Made by a program: the position numbers and the translations under genes
In this document: positions 22,431 to 33,161 of the stretch, in pieces
Numbering within the stretch: position 1 is the first letter of the stretch
How the letters are laid out: each line of letters starts with the position of its first letter
DNA from: Sorghum bicolor
Taxonomy: Eukaryota > Streptophyta > Magnoliopsida > Poales > Poaceae
Reading direction: 5' to 3'
Assembly: GCF_000003195.3 (NCBI RefSeq)
Contig: NC_012870.2
Coordinates: forward strand, 53,588,049 to 53,652,048
DNA: 64,000 nucleotides
Notes under the pieces: model-generated
Told to the model about the DNA's origin: nothing
The model's input: the letters and a program-made list of their open reading frames with translations, nothing else
Databases searched by the model: none

Positions 22431-23360
22431 CTATGGTGCGTCGCCGGAGATGCTAGGAGGTGCGGTCTTGTTCTTGTAGAGCGGTGGCAAGTCAAGCTGC
22501 TCTCTAAGGCTGTCAACCATCTCCTGGAAGCGATCCAAGGAATCCTGCTGGTCACGTAGCTCCTCCTGTAGATCATCATTGGCCATCTGCAGGACATGCA
22601 TATGGCTAACGGTGGCATCCAAGGGCGTGTCAACCTCCTGCGGGTTCTCGATGGACCAAGTACCAATAGTAGAATCATGGCGAGGGAGGAACTTGTACTG
22701 GTCTGCTCTCATGGCCTTATAGCGAAGGCCATGGTAGTGAGTGTAAGCCATCTGGGCAGCGTCCTCCATGCTATCCTGTGCCTCAGCTCGCCTAGCATTG
22801 TGACCATGAATGCTCTCTACCATATAGCTTTCATGTGTCTCATTCCCCACTGTGATGGTAAGATCCGACCTCCAGTATGTGGACTCATAGGGGTGTGTGT
22901 ACTCTACACAGCAGTACCTGATGCCAATCTCCTTATCAGCATAGTAAGTATCCAACATCTCCCTAATCAAGTTGTGGAAGTAGGCTGTCTGTGAAGGATA
23001 CTTATAGTGGATGGTGGTAGTCCATCCTGGGTCTTCTTCCTCAGGACCATCTGGAGACACCACCTCTAGTACAGCAGGGGCAGCAGGTGTAACTGGTGAA
23101 GCTGGTGGTGTAGGTGCAACAGGTGCCACTGGAACAGCTGGTGATGTGGGTGCAGTGGGTGGAACAGGTGCAGCTGCTATAGGAGAGTCCATCCAGTTTT
23201 CATCGTCATCATCCACCTCTGTCACCATCGCTGGATCCTCTTCATCCATAGGGACAGTCTCGTCGTCGGAGATGTCCACCACTGGCTGGGACGACTGGGG
23301 CGTGAACTGAGAGATGTAGCTCCTGGTGTTGGCGCGGCGAGACCTCGTGACAGGCGGCAT
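22431..23360 (-). CDS. Extra ORF upstream of gag in the chromovirus (orf0-like)
   Basis: An uninterrupted 309-codon ORF in sense orientation between the PBS and gag. The N-terminus (MPPVTRSRRA) is basic. Residues about 25-105 are acidic and then Pro/Ala/Val-rich, likely disordered. Residues about 110-245 look globular, with conserved-looking Trp, Tyr and His (YWRSDLTI, HGHNARRAE, AYTHYHGLRYKAM). Residues 250-295 form a Leu/Asp/Gln-rich putative coiled coil. I recognise no enzymatic motif. Extra ORFs (orf0) ahead of gag are known in some rice Gypsy elements, but I cannot assign a function. It has stayed open while every pol reading frame of the same element has acquired stops. Confidence 0.8.
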   Translation of the reverse strand: MPPVTRSRRANTRSYISQFTPQSSQPVVDISDDETVPMDEEDPAMVTEVDDDDENWMDSPIAAAPVPPTAPTSPAVPVAPVAPTPPASPVTPAAPAVLEVVSPDGPEEEDPGWTTTIHYKYPSQTAYFHNLIREMLDTYYADKEIGIRYCCVEYTHPYESTYWRSDLTITVGNETHESYMVESIHGHNARRAEAQDSMEDAAQMAYTHYHGLRYKAMRADQYKFLPRHDSTIGTWSIENPQEVDTPLDATVSHMHVLQMANDDLQEELRDQQDSLDRFQEMVDSLREQLDLPPLYKNKTAPPSISGDAP

Positions 23361-23529
23361 CTATAAATTTTATTTTAAGATTAGATCAACATTTTGGCAA
23401 TAGAATAAGTGATATAAGCATAATAAGTTTTATAAAATAACAAAAAGTAAGGTAGAAAGCATTAAATAAATAAAACAAAGATACTATATCGACCATTGCT
23501 ACCTAGGCATGTGTCCTATAGTCAACACG

Positions 23530-23541
23530 GCTCTGATACCA
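23530..23541 (-). promoter_or_regulatory. Primer binding site of the chromovirus
   Basis: The minus strand reads TGGTATCAGAGC, the complement of the 3' end of plant initiator Met-tRNA, three bases inside the right LTR. It primes minus-strand cDNA synthesis. Confidence 0.93.
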
Positions 23542-23544
23542 ATT

Positions 23545-26511
23545 TGTCACACCCAATTTCAAGAAAGAAATTGAATGCATAAACTTATGTGCGCCCAGAG
23601 ATCAATCACACACATAAGCCACAAATTAAATACCATCATCGCAGTGTTTACAACAAATGTAGTTATTACATCACAAAGTTTGGTACAACAGCGGAAATAT
23701 AAATAAGATAATCTAAGATAACTATCTCATGGCCCTCACACAGGGAAGGTCGACTGGTGAAGCACAAGCCTAATAGTCCTCCGGGTAGTCCTCATAGCTA
23801 CCACTATCTGTTACCCATCCGGGATTTATATCGAAAGAAAAGAAATATACAAGCGTGAGTACATCTCGTACTCCACAAGCATAGCATGAGGATTTATGAG
23901 GCTCAAACAGGCTAATCTAGGTTTATAGCGTCAGCATTTTAGTAGGTCAGCATTTTATCATTAATTATCATTAGGTTTGCTTAAGCTCCCAAGTATCCCA
24001 CATGATCAGTTATCAGAACCGTAGTAAGTCATTAAGTCACATTAAAGCATAATTATACATCATCATATACCATATAGCCATCAGTAACCAGTTATTCTGT
24101 GAGTTTTCCGGGCCGCTCGTGACCGTGAGCACGGCTGTTATAACAGTTATACACTCTGCAGAGGTTGTGCACTTTCACCGTGAGTCGTGTTGCCCATATG
24201 CCCGGGGTCCGTCGACCCCCAAACACTACCAAGGTGAGCGGGTAGGGTACACTATGAAGCCTTCCATAGGCCTATTCTAACCAGTTAGGGCCGCGAGGTT
24301 TCCTCGGCAGGCAGATGTAGAAAACCCCCTTTTCTATGGCACATTTCCATAGCGGCTATACTCATAGAAACAGGGGTAGCACTACACCCAAAGTGGCAAG
24401 CTCCTCTTGCGCCCTTTCGGGTAACCTCTAACGAGTTAGAAAAGATCCTATTACTGAGCTAAAGTCAGAGCCATGTGACTCTCCCGGTTGCACTGTAAGT
24501 CCCAGCGTTTGCCGACAAATAAGTCCTTACGGAGGGTCTAGGACAACATGACCAACGGTCATATTTACCATAGCCCTATGTTCCATTTATCATAATCATG
24601 TTTAATCAATTAACCAAGGTTCCATCACTGATTTCAGATCATATATAATTGGAGTTAGAGAACTAGCACTTCTACCCATATGCAATAAAAACCCTCGAGA
24701 ATAAGGTAATTGTCATCAACAGCTAGGATGTCCTTATAGTTTGCAATAGTATACACATGCAGAGTGAAATGCTTAAAAATGAGTAGGACAACAAAGGTAG
24801 GCCCATGCTATACTTGCCTTGGTTCACGTACTCCTGCTGGTCTTGCTGGTCCCCAAAGAGCTCCGGACTCCCGAAATACTCCTCACCGTCTGGACTCGAT
24901 CGACACATCACAATCATCACGCATACCAAGACAGACATGCAAGAGAACAATTCCTAAAGTTAGAACAGCACACCAGCAGTAAATAAATTAAATAAAAGTT
25001 TTCTAAAATTATCTACGCGCTGCTACGATCACGTCAACGGAAAATTGACAAAAAACGGACTTACGACGCGAAAGTTACGCTTTTAACGGGATTTCAAGAG
25101 CAATCTATGGACTTATAATTAACTAGGAAATCTAACAGTGGTAAACCTAAACAACAGTGGTACCAACGCAAAGCTTATGAAATTACGAAACTAACGCAAC
25201 TTGAACGGATCGATTCAGAGTTCAAACGACGATTTTATAGCTAAAACAATGCGGTGGCAATTCTGTAAATAAAGTAGAGTTTAAACAAATTTAAATAAAT
25301 AAATTAAATCCTGAAAATCCCTATGGCCGAGGACTGCGCCCGCGAAAACGAGATTCCTGGGGGCTCTTCAACAAAATATCACATAAAGGGGTATCAAGTG
25401 ATTCTGGCCGTTGGATCAAGTTTGAACGCACTAGATTAAAAGAAAAGAGAAAAAAAAGAGAGAGAGAGGGGGAGAGGGATGGCGCAGAGGCTAGAGACGG
25501 GGAAGAAAACGGTGGCCACCCTGAGCGATGTGAGTCCGTTCCAAACCATAAACGCGGTAGAGGAGGCGGTTTCCGAGAAGGTTCACGGCGGCGCCATGAA
25601 CGTCCCGTCGGAGCTCGCGAAACTGGGACTCCGGGCTACGATTGACCAAAATGAGCGCACATGGAGGAAGAGGGAGGCAAGGCGAACTCGCTAGAACACT
25701 TGGCGCGGCTGTGGAAGGTCCTGCGCGGCACGCGCCACGGCCGGCGGCCATGGAGCTCGCCGGAGCTCCGCAGACAGCACGGAGGAGTGCGCCGTTTCGC
25801 GAGAAAAATAGACAGGGAGGAAGCGGGAGAGGAGGGGAGCTCACCAGCGCGAAGAATGGAGGCGGAGAAGGCTCGAATCGGCGGGACAGCGCGCGACGGT
25901 CGTGGTGGTCACCGACGGCGGTTTTTCTTACTGTCGAGGCGCTCGGTTGCGGCTGCGAGTGCGGGAATGAGGAGGGGGAGAGAGGAGCGGGGTCGACAAC
26001 AACTCTAAGTCGCGAGAGACCAAGAGACGTGGGCGTGGGCGCGCCATCGTGGGAGCGGGCGCCTGTTCCAGCTTCTGTGCGCGAGAACAGGAGGGAACGG
26101 TTGGGGGAGAAGGATAAAGCTGACAAGTGGGCCCTACTCGTCAGTGGAAGAGAGAGAGGGAGTTAGGGTGCTGGCGGGCTGCTGGAATTGGGCTAAGCAG
26201 GCCGAAAATAAGGGGGAAGGGAGAGGGATGGATTTCCCTTTTTTATTTTTTTCCAACTTGTTTTCAAAAGCATTTATAATTTTGAATTTTAAACAAAATT
26301 TTCTTTTGCATAAATTCACACAACACAAAAATTAAGTGCTCCTTGTCAAAAAAAAAAGTGCTGCAGCATGAATGCATCAACGTGTTTCTAATTTTTTATT
26401 AAATTTTAATTTCCCAAAGTTTATTTATTTTCCTATATTTTTATGCTCATAAAATTATTTAATAATGTCAAATTCATCTATTTTTAAAAGAGCGAAATTT
26501 TAGGTGTTACA
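23545..26511 (-). repeat. 5' LTR of the chromovirus
   Basis: 2967 bp, TG/CA ended, homologous to the left LTR. By eye it shows scattered substitutions and small indels against its partner (for example about 40 bp missing around 25515 and a 15-bp addition at 26345), so the insertion is not very recent. The GC-rich part at 25480-26160 mirrors 14230-15020. Confidence 0.93.
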
Positions 26512-26689
26512 AGCCGTCACCACAAAAGAATGGCACTCGCCGTGCCGCTGTGTACTCCGACGGTTAAGAAATTGTATTGGCAATGACCTTATGTACGTGT
26601 GACAATGTCGTTTAGTACTTCATGTCCAATTCTTTGACAAGGCTGACATTGCATCAACATCGGCTGGGGAGAACTAGCGGACGCCTTCT

Positions 26690-27592
26690 TTTATAGCACA
26701 GACGGTTTTAGTTATCACGCGCCTATAGTATAAAAAGGACGGTGTCAGAACTACTAACCGTCTGTGAAGATTCATCTTCACATGTGGTTTTTCTAACAAA
26801 ACCGCGTGTAGAAATCATGTATTTCTACATGTGGTTTTCCTAAGAAACTGCTACTAAAAATCATATTTCTAGAGGCAGTTGCTTAAGAAAATCGTCGGTA
26901 GAAATCATATATTTCTAAAGACGGTTTTTCTAAGGAACCACCACTAAAAATCATATTTCTACAGGCGGTTGCTTAAGAAAACCGACTCTAAAAATAATAC
27001 CTGATAAGTTTTTCAAATGACATCATTTGAAAAAACTGTCAAAATAAAAGTTGTACATCTCGAAAAGTTATGAAATTTTATAGTTGATAATTTTTTCATT
27101 TGAGATCATCTTGTCGTCGAAAACAACGTTTGAATTTCTTAACATTGAAATTCAAATTTTGTAAATGACCTTGGATGAAGAAACTACCAATATAAAAGTT
27201 ATAGTTTTTGAAAAGTTATGAAACTTTGTAGTTGACAACTTTTTCATTTGAATCTGTTTATGGTCTCAAATAATCAATGTATGCTCAATTTAGGATAATA
27301 TGTGGGGAACTAAACTCTAATATAGACACATTAATTTAAGTGATAAGTGTAGTGATAGAGGAGGTTACACGCGAGGGCGAGGTCTCAAGTTCGAATTTCA
27401 CTAGCCACGTAACGCGCGATTTTACGTGAAAAATGCGCGACTTGCGACTTCGACTCCGTCGGGCGAGCGATTAGCCAGTGGCCCTTCTTTGAAATTAACT
27501 CTTTTTCTCTATTTTTAAAATGTGATTTCATATTTTTTTAAAAAAATTTCCATAAGCGGTTCTCTAAAAGAGCCCTATGTGGAAATGTTTTC
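26690..27592. mobile_element. DNA-transposon remnant with hairpin-forming subterminal repeats
   Basis: Sits between decayed NPF sequence and the preserved NPF 3' exon. The left part (26720-27000) is a series of 50-65-bp units alternating tagaaatcat, tatttcta and gcggttgcttaagaaaaccg, several forming short palindromes. The right end has related units (ccataagcggttctc...). The middle (27000-27250), with tataaaagttgtacatctcgaaaagttatgaaat, is typical of non-coding parts of grass CACTA elements. No clean terminus or TSD is visible, so family and boundaries are tentative. Confidence 0.5.
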
Positions 27593-27919
27593 TACAGAAG
27601 CTCTGCATGGTGCTAGGCGTGGCGGAGGTGTTCGCGACCATCGGCATCCTCGAGTTCACCGGATGGCATGAAGAGCCTCAGCAACGCGATCGCGCAGCTC
27701 GCCGTGGCGGCCGGGAGCTACCTCAACTCGGCCGTGCTCAGCGCCGTCGCGGCCACCACAGCGCGTGGCGGGAAGCCCAGGTGGATCCCGGACGACCTCG
27801 ACAAGGGCCATCTGGATTACTTCTTCTGGATGATGGCTGCTCTAGGTGTGGTCAACCTATTGCACTTCTTGCACTTCTCTATTAGATACAGAGGCAGAAA
27901 CGACAACACAGCTACGTGA
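27593..27919 (+). pseudogene. NPF transporter pseudogene, C-terminal exon
   Basis: The C-terminal part of an NRT1/PTR-family transporter. One frame carries LGVAEVFATIGILEF, matching the conserved helix before the NPF loop. The next frame carries DGMKSLSNAIAQLAVAAG, GGKPRWIPDDLDKGHLDYFF and two hydrophobic helices, ending at TGA 27917-27919. The frameshift falls exactly where the usual FYDQAP-like stretch is missing, so a short deletion destroyed the frame. The 5' side abuts a transposon remnant; the central helices are absent. With the piece at 9801-10255 it forms one gene now spread over 18 kb. Confidence 0.9.
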
Positions 27920-27956
27920 CATGGATGCGTCAATCCGTAGACGACCAAAAATGGCC

Positions 27957-28685
27957 GAGATTATAAAAGAACTTTTAGACGATGTTTCTCGTGAATGAAT
28001 TGTACCAAAAAATAAAGTCTCTCTAGTTTACTAAAGAATTGAATGCCGATTTAAGATTGTCTTAAGTCAATTATTATTCAAACTTTAACTATAAATAAAT
28101 TCTTTTGGAATGATTTTAAAACTATGAAAGTGATGTAAGGGGCTGAGATTATAAAACGACATTTAGACAATGTTTCTCCTAAATAAATAGTCCCCCAAAA
28201 ATAAAGTCTCTAGTTTCCTAAAGAATATCATTTTAAGGTTGTCCTAAGTCAATCAATCATTTTAAACTTTAAGTACAAATAAATTCTTTTGGACTGAGTT
28301 TGAAAATATGAAAGTGATGTAAGGGGTCGAGATTATAAAAGGACTTTTAGACAATGTTTCTCCTGAATAAATAGTCCCCAAAAAATAAACTATCTAGTTT
28401 CCTAAAGAATGTCGTTTTGAGTTTGTCTTAAGTCAATGATTTTAAACTTTAACTACAAATAAATTCTTTTGGACTAAGTTTGAAAATATGAATGACGTAA
28501 GGGGCTGAGATTATAAAAGGACTTTTAGACAATGTTTCTCATGAATAAATAGTCCCCTAAAAATAAAGTCTTTCTAGTTTTCTAAAGAATGTTGTTTTGA
28601 GGTTGTCTTAAGTCAATCATTTTAAACTTTAACTTTAAATAAATTCTTTTGGAATGATTTTAAAAATATAAAAGTGATATAAGTA
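27957..28685. repeat. Four-copy tandem repeat, about 184-bp period
   Basis: Units start at gagattataaaag (27957, 28145, 28329, 28507; spacings 188, 184, 178). Each contains ttttagacaatgtttctc, aataaagtct, tcctaaagaatg, gtcttaagtcaatca and aaataaattcttttgga. Copies are diverged by scattered changes. The array begins 38 bp after the NPF stop codon, so it may have grown from the 3' UTR or flank of that gene. Confidence 0.92.
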
Positions 28686-28811
28686 GATTCATCTCAAAAT
28701 ATAGTTTTATAAAAGTACATATTAACTATATTGTATAAACATTTTTATAATAAAAAGTAATTATCAAAGTTGTTTCTGAGACCATATTGATATCCAAAAC
28801 AACATTATTTA

Positions 28812-29052
28812 GGCCTTGTTTAGTTTCAAAAAATTTTGGGAAATCGATACTGTAGCACTTTCGTTTGTATTTGACAAATATTGTCTAATCATGGACTAAC
28901 TAGGCTCAAAAGATTCGTCTCGTCAATTCCGACCAAACTGTGCAATTAGTTTTTATTTTCGTCTATATTTAATACTCCATACATATGTTTAAAGATTTGA
29001 TGTGACGGGAAATTAAAAAATTTTGCAAAATTTTTTGGAACTAAACAAGGCC
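28812..29052. mobile_element. Tourist/PIF-like MITE, copy 5
   Basis: 241 bp with perfect-looking termini GGCCTTGTTTAGTTTC and GGAACTAAACAAGGCC and an exact TTA duplication (28809-28811, 29053-29055), the PIF/Harbinger target. The best preserved copy in the window. Confidence 0.93.
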
Positions 29053-29055
29053 TTA

Positions 29056-29529
29056 GGAAACCAGCGGGAGTATTTGGAACGTTGCGTGGAAGTCCTTGGA
29101 ACAAAAGAAGAAGGTGGCCCCAAGACCCTGGTGAACTGGCTTGGCTGGTCCTCGAGCTCGCTAGGTCGGCCTCCCTCCCAACGTTTGTTGTGTGGGCTGT
29201 GCCCCCCTCCCTCTGATGAAACTGACTTGGCCGGTTTGGGGCCTGGCTGGTCTTGCGGGGGCCTCTTGCGGTCCGGCCGTTCGGACGACAGCCGTCGTCC
29301 GGCAGCGTGGGAAATTTTGGGAGCACCAGCGCGGGAAATTTCAGAAGCACCAACTACAGCATCGAAGAGCGGCAGCGCGCGCTTGCCCAGGCTAGCCTAG
29401 GCCCACCTTATCCACGTTGCATTGTATAATTATTTATGGATTAAAAAATTATAACTTTTAAACTAAATATCTAAATTAAATTCAGATAATACCATTAAAT
29501 TTGTTGTAACAAATTCTTTAAAACAAGAT
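29056..29529. other. Unassigned stretch, partly GC-rich
   Basis: Mostly GC-rich to 29400, with repeated ggcctggctggtc and gcgggaaattt motifs, then AT-rich. Frames up to 135 codons exist on both strands, but none has a recognisable domain. Similar GC-rich motifs (ggcctggtcgg, tcttgcggcc) appear at 31060-31160, so the AT-rich satellite and purine block between may be an insertion into, or part of, one larger repeat. Confidence 0.35.
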
Positions 29530-29990
29530 CCCACATAGAACATCACTGGAAAATATCTTATGTATACTTAGAACATCACATGTATATTAAGTGAACATAA
29601 CTAAATACATCACGAAACATCACTAAATATATTATAGAACATCACAGATACATTACATGAACATTACTCAGTACATCATAGAACACCACATATATACTAA
29701 GTGAACATCATTAAATACACCATAGAACATTACTAAATACATTATAGAACATCGTATATATATTACCTGAACATCACTAAATATATCACAAAAACATCAC
29801 ATGTATACTAAATGAACGTCGCTAAATTCACTATCGAACATCAGTAAATACATTAAAAAACAATCGCATATATATTATATTAACACCACTAAATACATTT
29901 TAAAACATAACACGTATATTGCGCGAACATCGTAAAAAACATCATATCTATACCATGAGAACATTAAAAAAACTTCAAAAAATATAACAT
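29530..29990. repeat. Satellite-like array of 22-bp units (GAACATCACTAAATACAT)
   Basis: Diverged units of about 22 bp of the type gaacatcactaaatacatt. Larger blocks starting TATA(T/C)TA recur at alternating spacings of about 66 and 44 bp, a higher-order period near 110 bp. It has no coding potential. Confidence 0.8.
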
Positions 29991-30049
29991 ATATAGCACG
30001 TGAACTTGTCTACTGTATTATTTGAACATAAAAAACAATATAGAACATC

Positions 30050-31020
30050 ATAAAAAATAAAAAGAAAAGAAAAATAAAAAAAAAGAAAGGTAAAAATATA
30101 TAGAAATAACTGAAATAATGAAAATAATAATAAAGACATAAAATAGAAAAATAAAGAAAAATAAAAATCGAATGATGCACGATAAGGAAAATAGAAAAAT
30201 AAAGAAATATTAAAAGTAAAAACGTGAATGAAAGAAAACGTAATTAGACACATAACACAAAAAAATGAATGATGCAAAAAAGAAAAGATTAATAACAAAT
30301 AAAGGTTAAAAAATAAAATATGAATAAAAGAATACATAATTAAAAAAATAAAAGGAAAAACAAAATCAAAAGAAAAAATAAAAAAATAGAACATCAGCAC
30401 GTGAACATCAATGAAAATAATAAGAATAATAAAAAAGATAAAATATACAAAAAAAAGATAATATAAAACAAAAAGGAAAGTAAAAATAAAGCACAAAAAA
30501 GATAGAAAAAGAACCAAATGGAATATAAAATGAAAAAAAGAAAGTAAAAAAGAGAAGAAATTAAAGAAAAGAAACGAAGAAAGATTAAGAAAATAAAACA
30601 TGAATAAAAGAAAACTTAACTAAAAAAATAAAAGGAAAAACAAAATCAAAAGAAAAAAAATAAAAAAATAGAATATCAGCACGTGAACATCAAAGAAAAT
30701 AATAAGAATAAGAAAAAAAATAAAGATACATAATAAAGAATAATATAAAATAAAAAAGGAAACAAAAATAAAGCACAAAAAAAGATAAAAAAGAACCAAA
30801 CGAAATATAAAATGAAAAAAGAAAGAAAAAATGAAAAGAAATTAAAGAAAATAAAATATAGCAAGAAAAAGAAAAAGAAAAAGAAAAAGAAACAAAAAGA
30901 GAAGAAAACTAACAGCAACGATCGGGAGGAAAACATAAAAGAAACATAAAAAGAAAGAAAAGAAGAAAAAAAGAAAAGAAAAGAAGAAAAAAACAAAAAA
31001 AGGAAATAAATAAAAAGAAA
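30050..31020. repeat. Kilobase-scale A/G-only low-complexity tract
   Basis: Almost pure purine on the plus strand (runs of aaaaagaaaataaag), with very few interruptions. Internal long-range duplication: the segment near 30340-30500 (aaaaggaaaaacaaaatcaaaagaa, then agaacatcagcacgtgaacatca) recurs near 30630-30790, about 287 bp later. The minus-strand Phe/Leu-rich frames crossing it are composition artefacts. Confidence 0.9.
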
Positions 31021-31099
31021 ACGTACGTACCTGGCAACTCGTAGCGCGCGCGGGAATCATCGGACGGAAATCATCGGACGGCGTCTCCGGTTTGAATGT

Positions 31100-32360
31100 T
31101 CGGACCGGAAGATTGTCGGGTCTTGCGGCCCCTTTGCTACCTAACCGGCCTGGTCGGTTTGCTTATTTGGGTGACTTGTTGCACTGCCTGAGCCTGCCAA
31201 AGTCAACTTTGATACGTTTCATGCATATGACGAAACAGACATAGGTTTGTCCAAAGGGGTAGGGTTGCAGAAATTGATAAGCAATACCATGATGAACTTC
31301 CAAGAAGGCCACAAGAATATTAAGTCCACTTGACTGTGGAAGAGGATGCAGCAAAGCAATAGCTGTTGTAAATATAGGCAAAATCATGTTTACTTTATTC
31401 TAGAAATAAGATTTACACAATATATCAAATATGTGCTTATTTAGACTAATCATCATGAAAATAATTATAGCAATAATCAGAATAATATCATGCATCTTAT
31501 TGTGTAAACAAAGCATGATCGTCATCCAAACAATGCTACCAGCAATATTTTGATCATCAAAATAAGAGGATGTTTAAAGATTTCATACCCTGCGGCAGAG
31601 CCGGAAGCACCAGCGAGCGACATGGTGCTTTTACTGATGTAGTCCTCCCAATCGATGCAGCGCAGTTAGGAAGCAATGAAGATCCTTGCGTGCCGGGAAT
31701 AGGGAGGTGACGAAGCGAGTAGTCGTGCCGCTGCCGGAGACTCCCCAAAAACATGATTGCCGTCCTCACCCGAGTAGGTGAGCCCAATGTACGGAGAAGT
31801 TCCGGGGGCCTACTCTTCCATCTCGAGTGCTCACAGGAGATGGAATGGAGAAACTCAGAAGTTGCTAGATTGTGGTGTGTTGTTGTCGAGTTTTAAACTG
31901 AGAGAGAGGGTCTCAATCTATAGGTGATGGTCAGAGAGATCAAGGGACAGAGTCCCAGGCGCCAGGGAGAGGAAGAGATAGCAGAAGTGAACAGTTCAGG
32001 AGAAACTCTTCTCATCATTGCCTGCAACTCCAGCCATGATTAGCACTTGTTGCAACTCCATCCATCAATGGAGCTAAGTGGCAAAATTAAGGCTCCCACG
32101 CTTGCTTGCCAGTCTAGCCAGGCCACGCCACGCCCCGGCCCGGCCCGGCCGGCGGCAGCGGCGGCGCGCACGCGTGTGGCACTCAGCTATTCTTTTCTCA
32201 ACTTCTCAAGGTAACCGATCACGGATTAATCATTTTAGTTGAATCAACCCTTCATTAAAAACCCATACGGTACTAAACCATTCAATAGGCATTAACAGAA
32301 CCATAGAGTTTACTTGATTCATTAAATATTTAATGGGCCAAGCCCATAAAATATCTAACA
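31100..32360 (-). repeat. Copia-type LTR or leader region (left boundary unknown)
   Basis: Read on the minus strand, TGTTAGATATTTTATGGGC begins exactly after a polypurine tract (32361-32373), so 32360 is the start of a 3' LTR. Further on come a GC-rich patch (32100-32170), a probable transcribed leader and short frames such as the one at 31557-31787. I cannot locate the other LTR end or a target duplication because the partner LTR is not in the window. The region 31163-31560 might be flank rather than LTR. Confidence 0.55.
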
Positions 32361-32373
32361 ATCCCCACCAAAC
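32361..32373 (-). promoter_or_regulatory. Polypurine tract of the Copia element
   Basis: The minus strand reads GTTTGGTGGGGAT directly before the TGTTAGATAT LTR start. Confidence 0.8.
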
Positions 32374-32910
32374 TCTAGGGTTCGATGCAAACCACACTCA
32401 GTACCACATTCTTTTCATATTCCAGAGTTTCGATGGAGACTGTTAAGTTGAACATCCATCTAGAGCAATAGCAACACTCAGCCACAACCGAACAATGGAC
32501 AAAACCTTGAATTGATAGTTTTGTGTGAGATGAGTTTTACTAGAGCCCTTATCTGGTACTGGGCAGCAAAGAGCATCTCCTCTGTTTGAAGCATATAAGT
32601 CACACTTCTTAGCCTTTTTATGAGTATCTAGAGATGACCCATATCTCATAGATTGTGACTAGCAATCGAACTCATATGGGTGTGTTTCTTATAGGATGTT
32701 CTATAGGACAATATCCCTGCTTGACCAAGCCACTTGGATCACATTAAGAATTTATTCAACCTTCGGTACAGCATTGGAGAAGCGGTGCATCTCAAACGAG
32801 CTAGATTTTAATCTAAGGAGTTTCTCCCTCAGTCATCCACGGGCATGTTTTGCCATCCTAATTCACGTGATCTCCAATCACATAGGACAAGTTTCCACTA
32901 TCAAATGACT

Positions 32911-33161
32911 TCAAGTGGATCTCAAGCTTAACTCCCTCGACGCACCTTCTATCACATTGCATGATAGACCCTTTGTAAACTTATCTACCAGATTCTTAGT
33001 TGTATGGGCATAGTCCAATGCAATTACTCCAGAGTTTCTCAATTTTCTTACAGTCTTCAGACACCTTTTCACATGCCTTGTAGACTTCATGTTGACCTTA
33101 TAACTGTTCATTTTTGTTATCACAGTTTTGTTGTCACAGTTCATAGAAATAGCCAGTATAG
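32911..33161 (-). pseudogene. Copia RNase H, C-terminal end
   Basis: The end of a Copia RNase H, with the NCDN box and the closing NLVDKFTKGLS motif typical of the last residues before the stop. It is the 3' continuation of the polyprotein at 45486-47849. The 12.3-kb insertion 33162-45485 splits it, with TATAG duplicated on both sides. Between here and the PPT there are 540 bp of non-coding 3' leader. Confidence 0.92.

Larger units (their letters stand above)
10256..26511 (-). mobile_element. Gypsy chromovirus (Tekay-like), defective, with nested solo LTRs
   Basis: A complete LTR retrotransposon on the minus strand. The target duplication AGCCG is exact (10251-10255 and 26512-26516), both LTRs have TG/CA ends, there is an initiator-Met-tRNA PBS beside the right LTR and a polypurine tract beside the left LTR. 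Order in element orientation: 5' LTR, PBS, extra ORF, gag with RG repeats and a zinc knuckle, protease-RT-RNase H, integrase, chromodomain-like tail, PPT, 3' LTR. The Tekay/Del assignment follows from the TGTAACACCC LTR start, the Gag and RT style and the C-terminal DEATWERE chromodomain motif. Five nonsense changes and a deleted integrase core show it is dead. Two solo LTRs have inserted into it. Confidence 0.93.

Noticed and set aside
29975..30996. Long minus-strand Phe/Leu/Ser frames (up to 208 codons) that look like membrane proteins
   Set aside because: They are the complement of an A/G-only tract. The composition alone produces TTT/CTT codons and removes stops.
29056..31160. Helitron considered for the block with the satellite and purine tract
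   Set aside because: No TC start, no CTRR end with a hairpin, and no Rep/helicase motif could be found.
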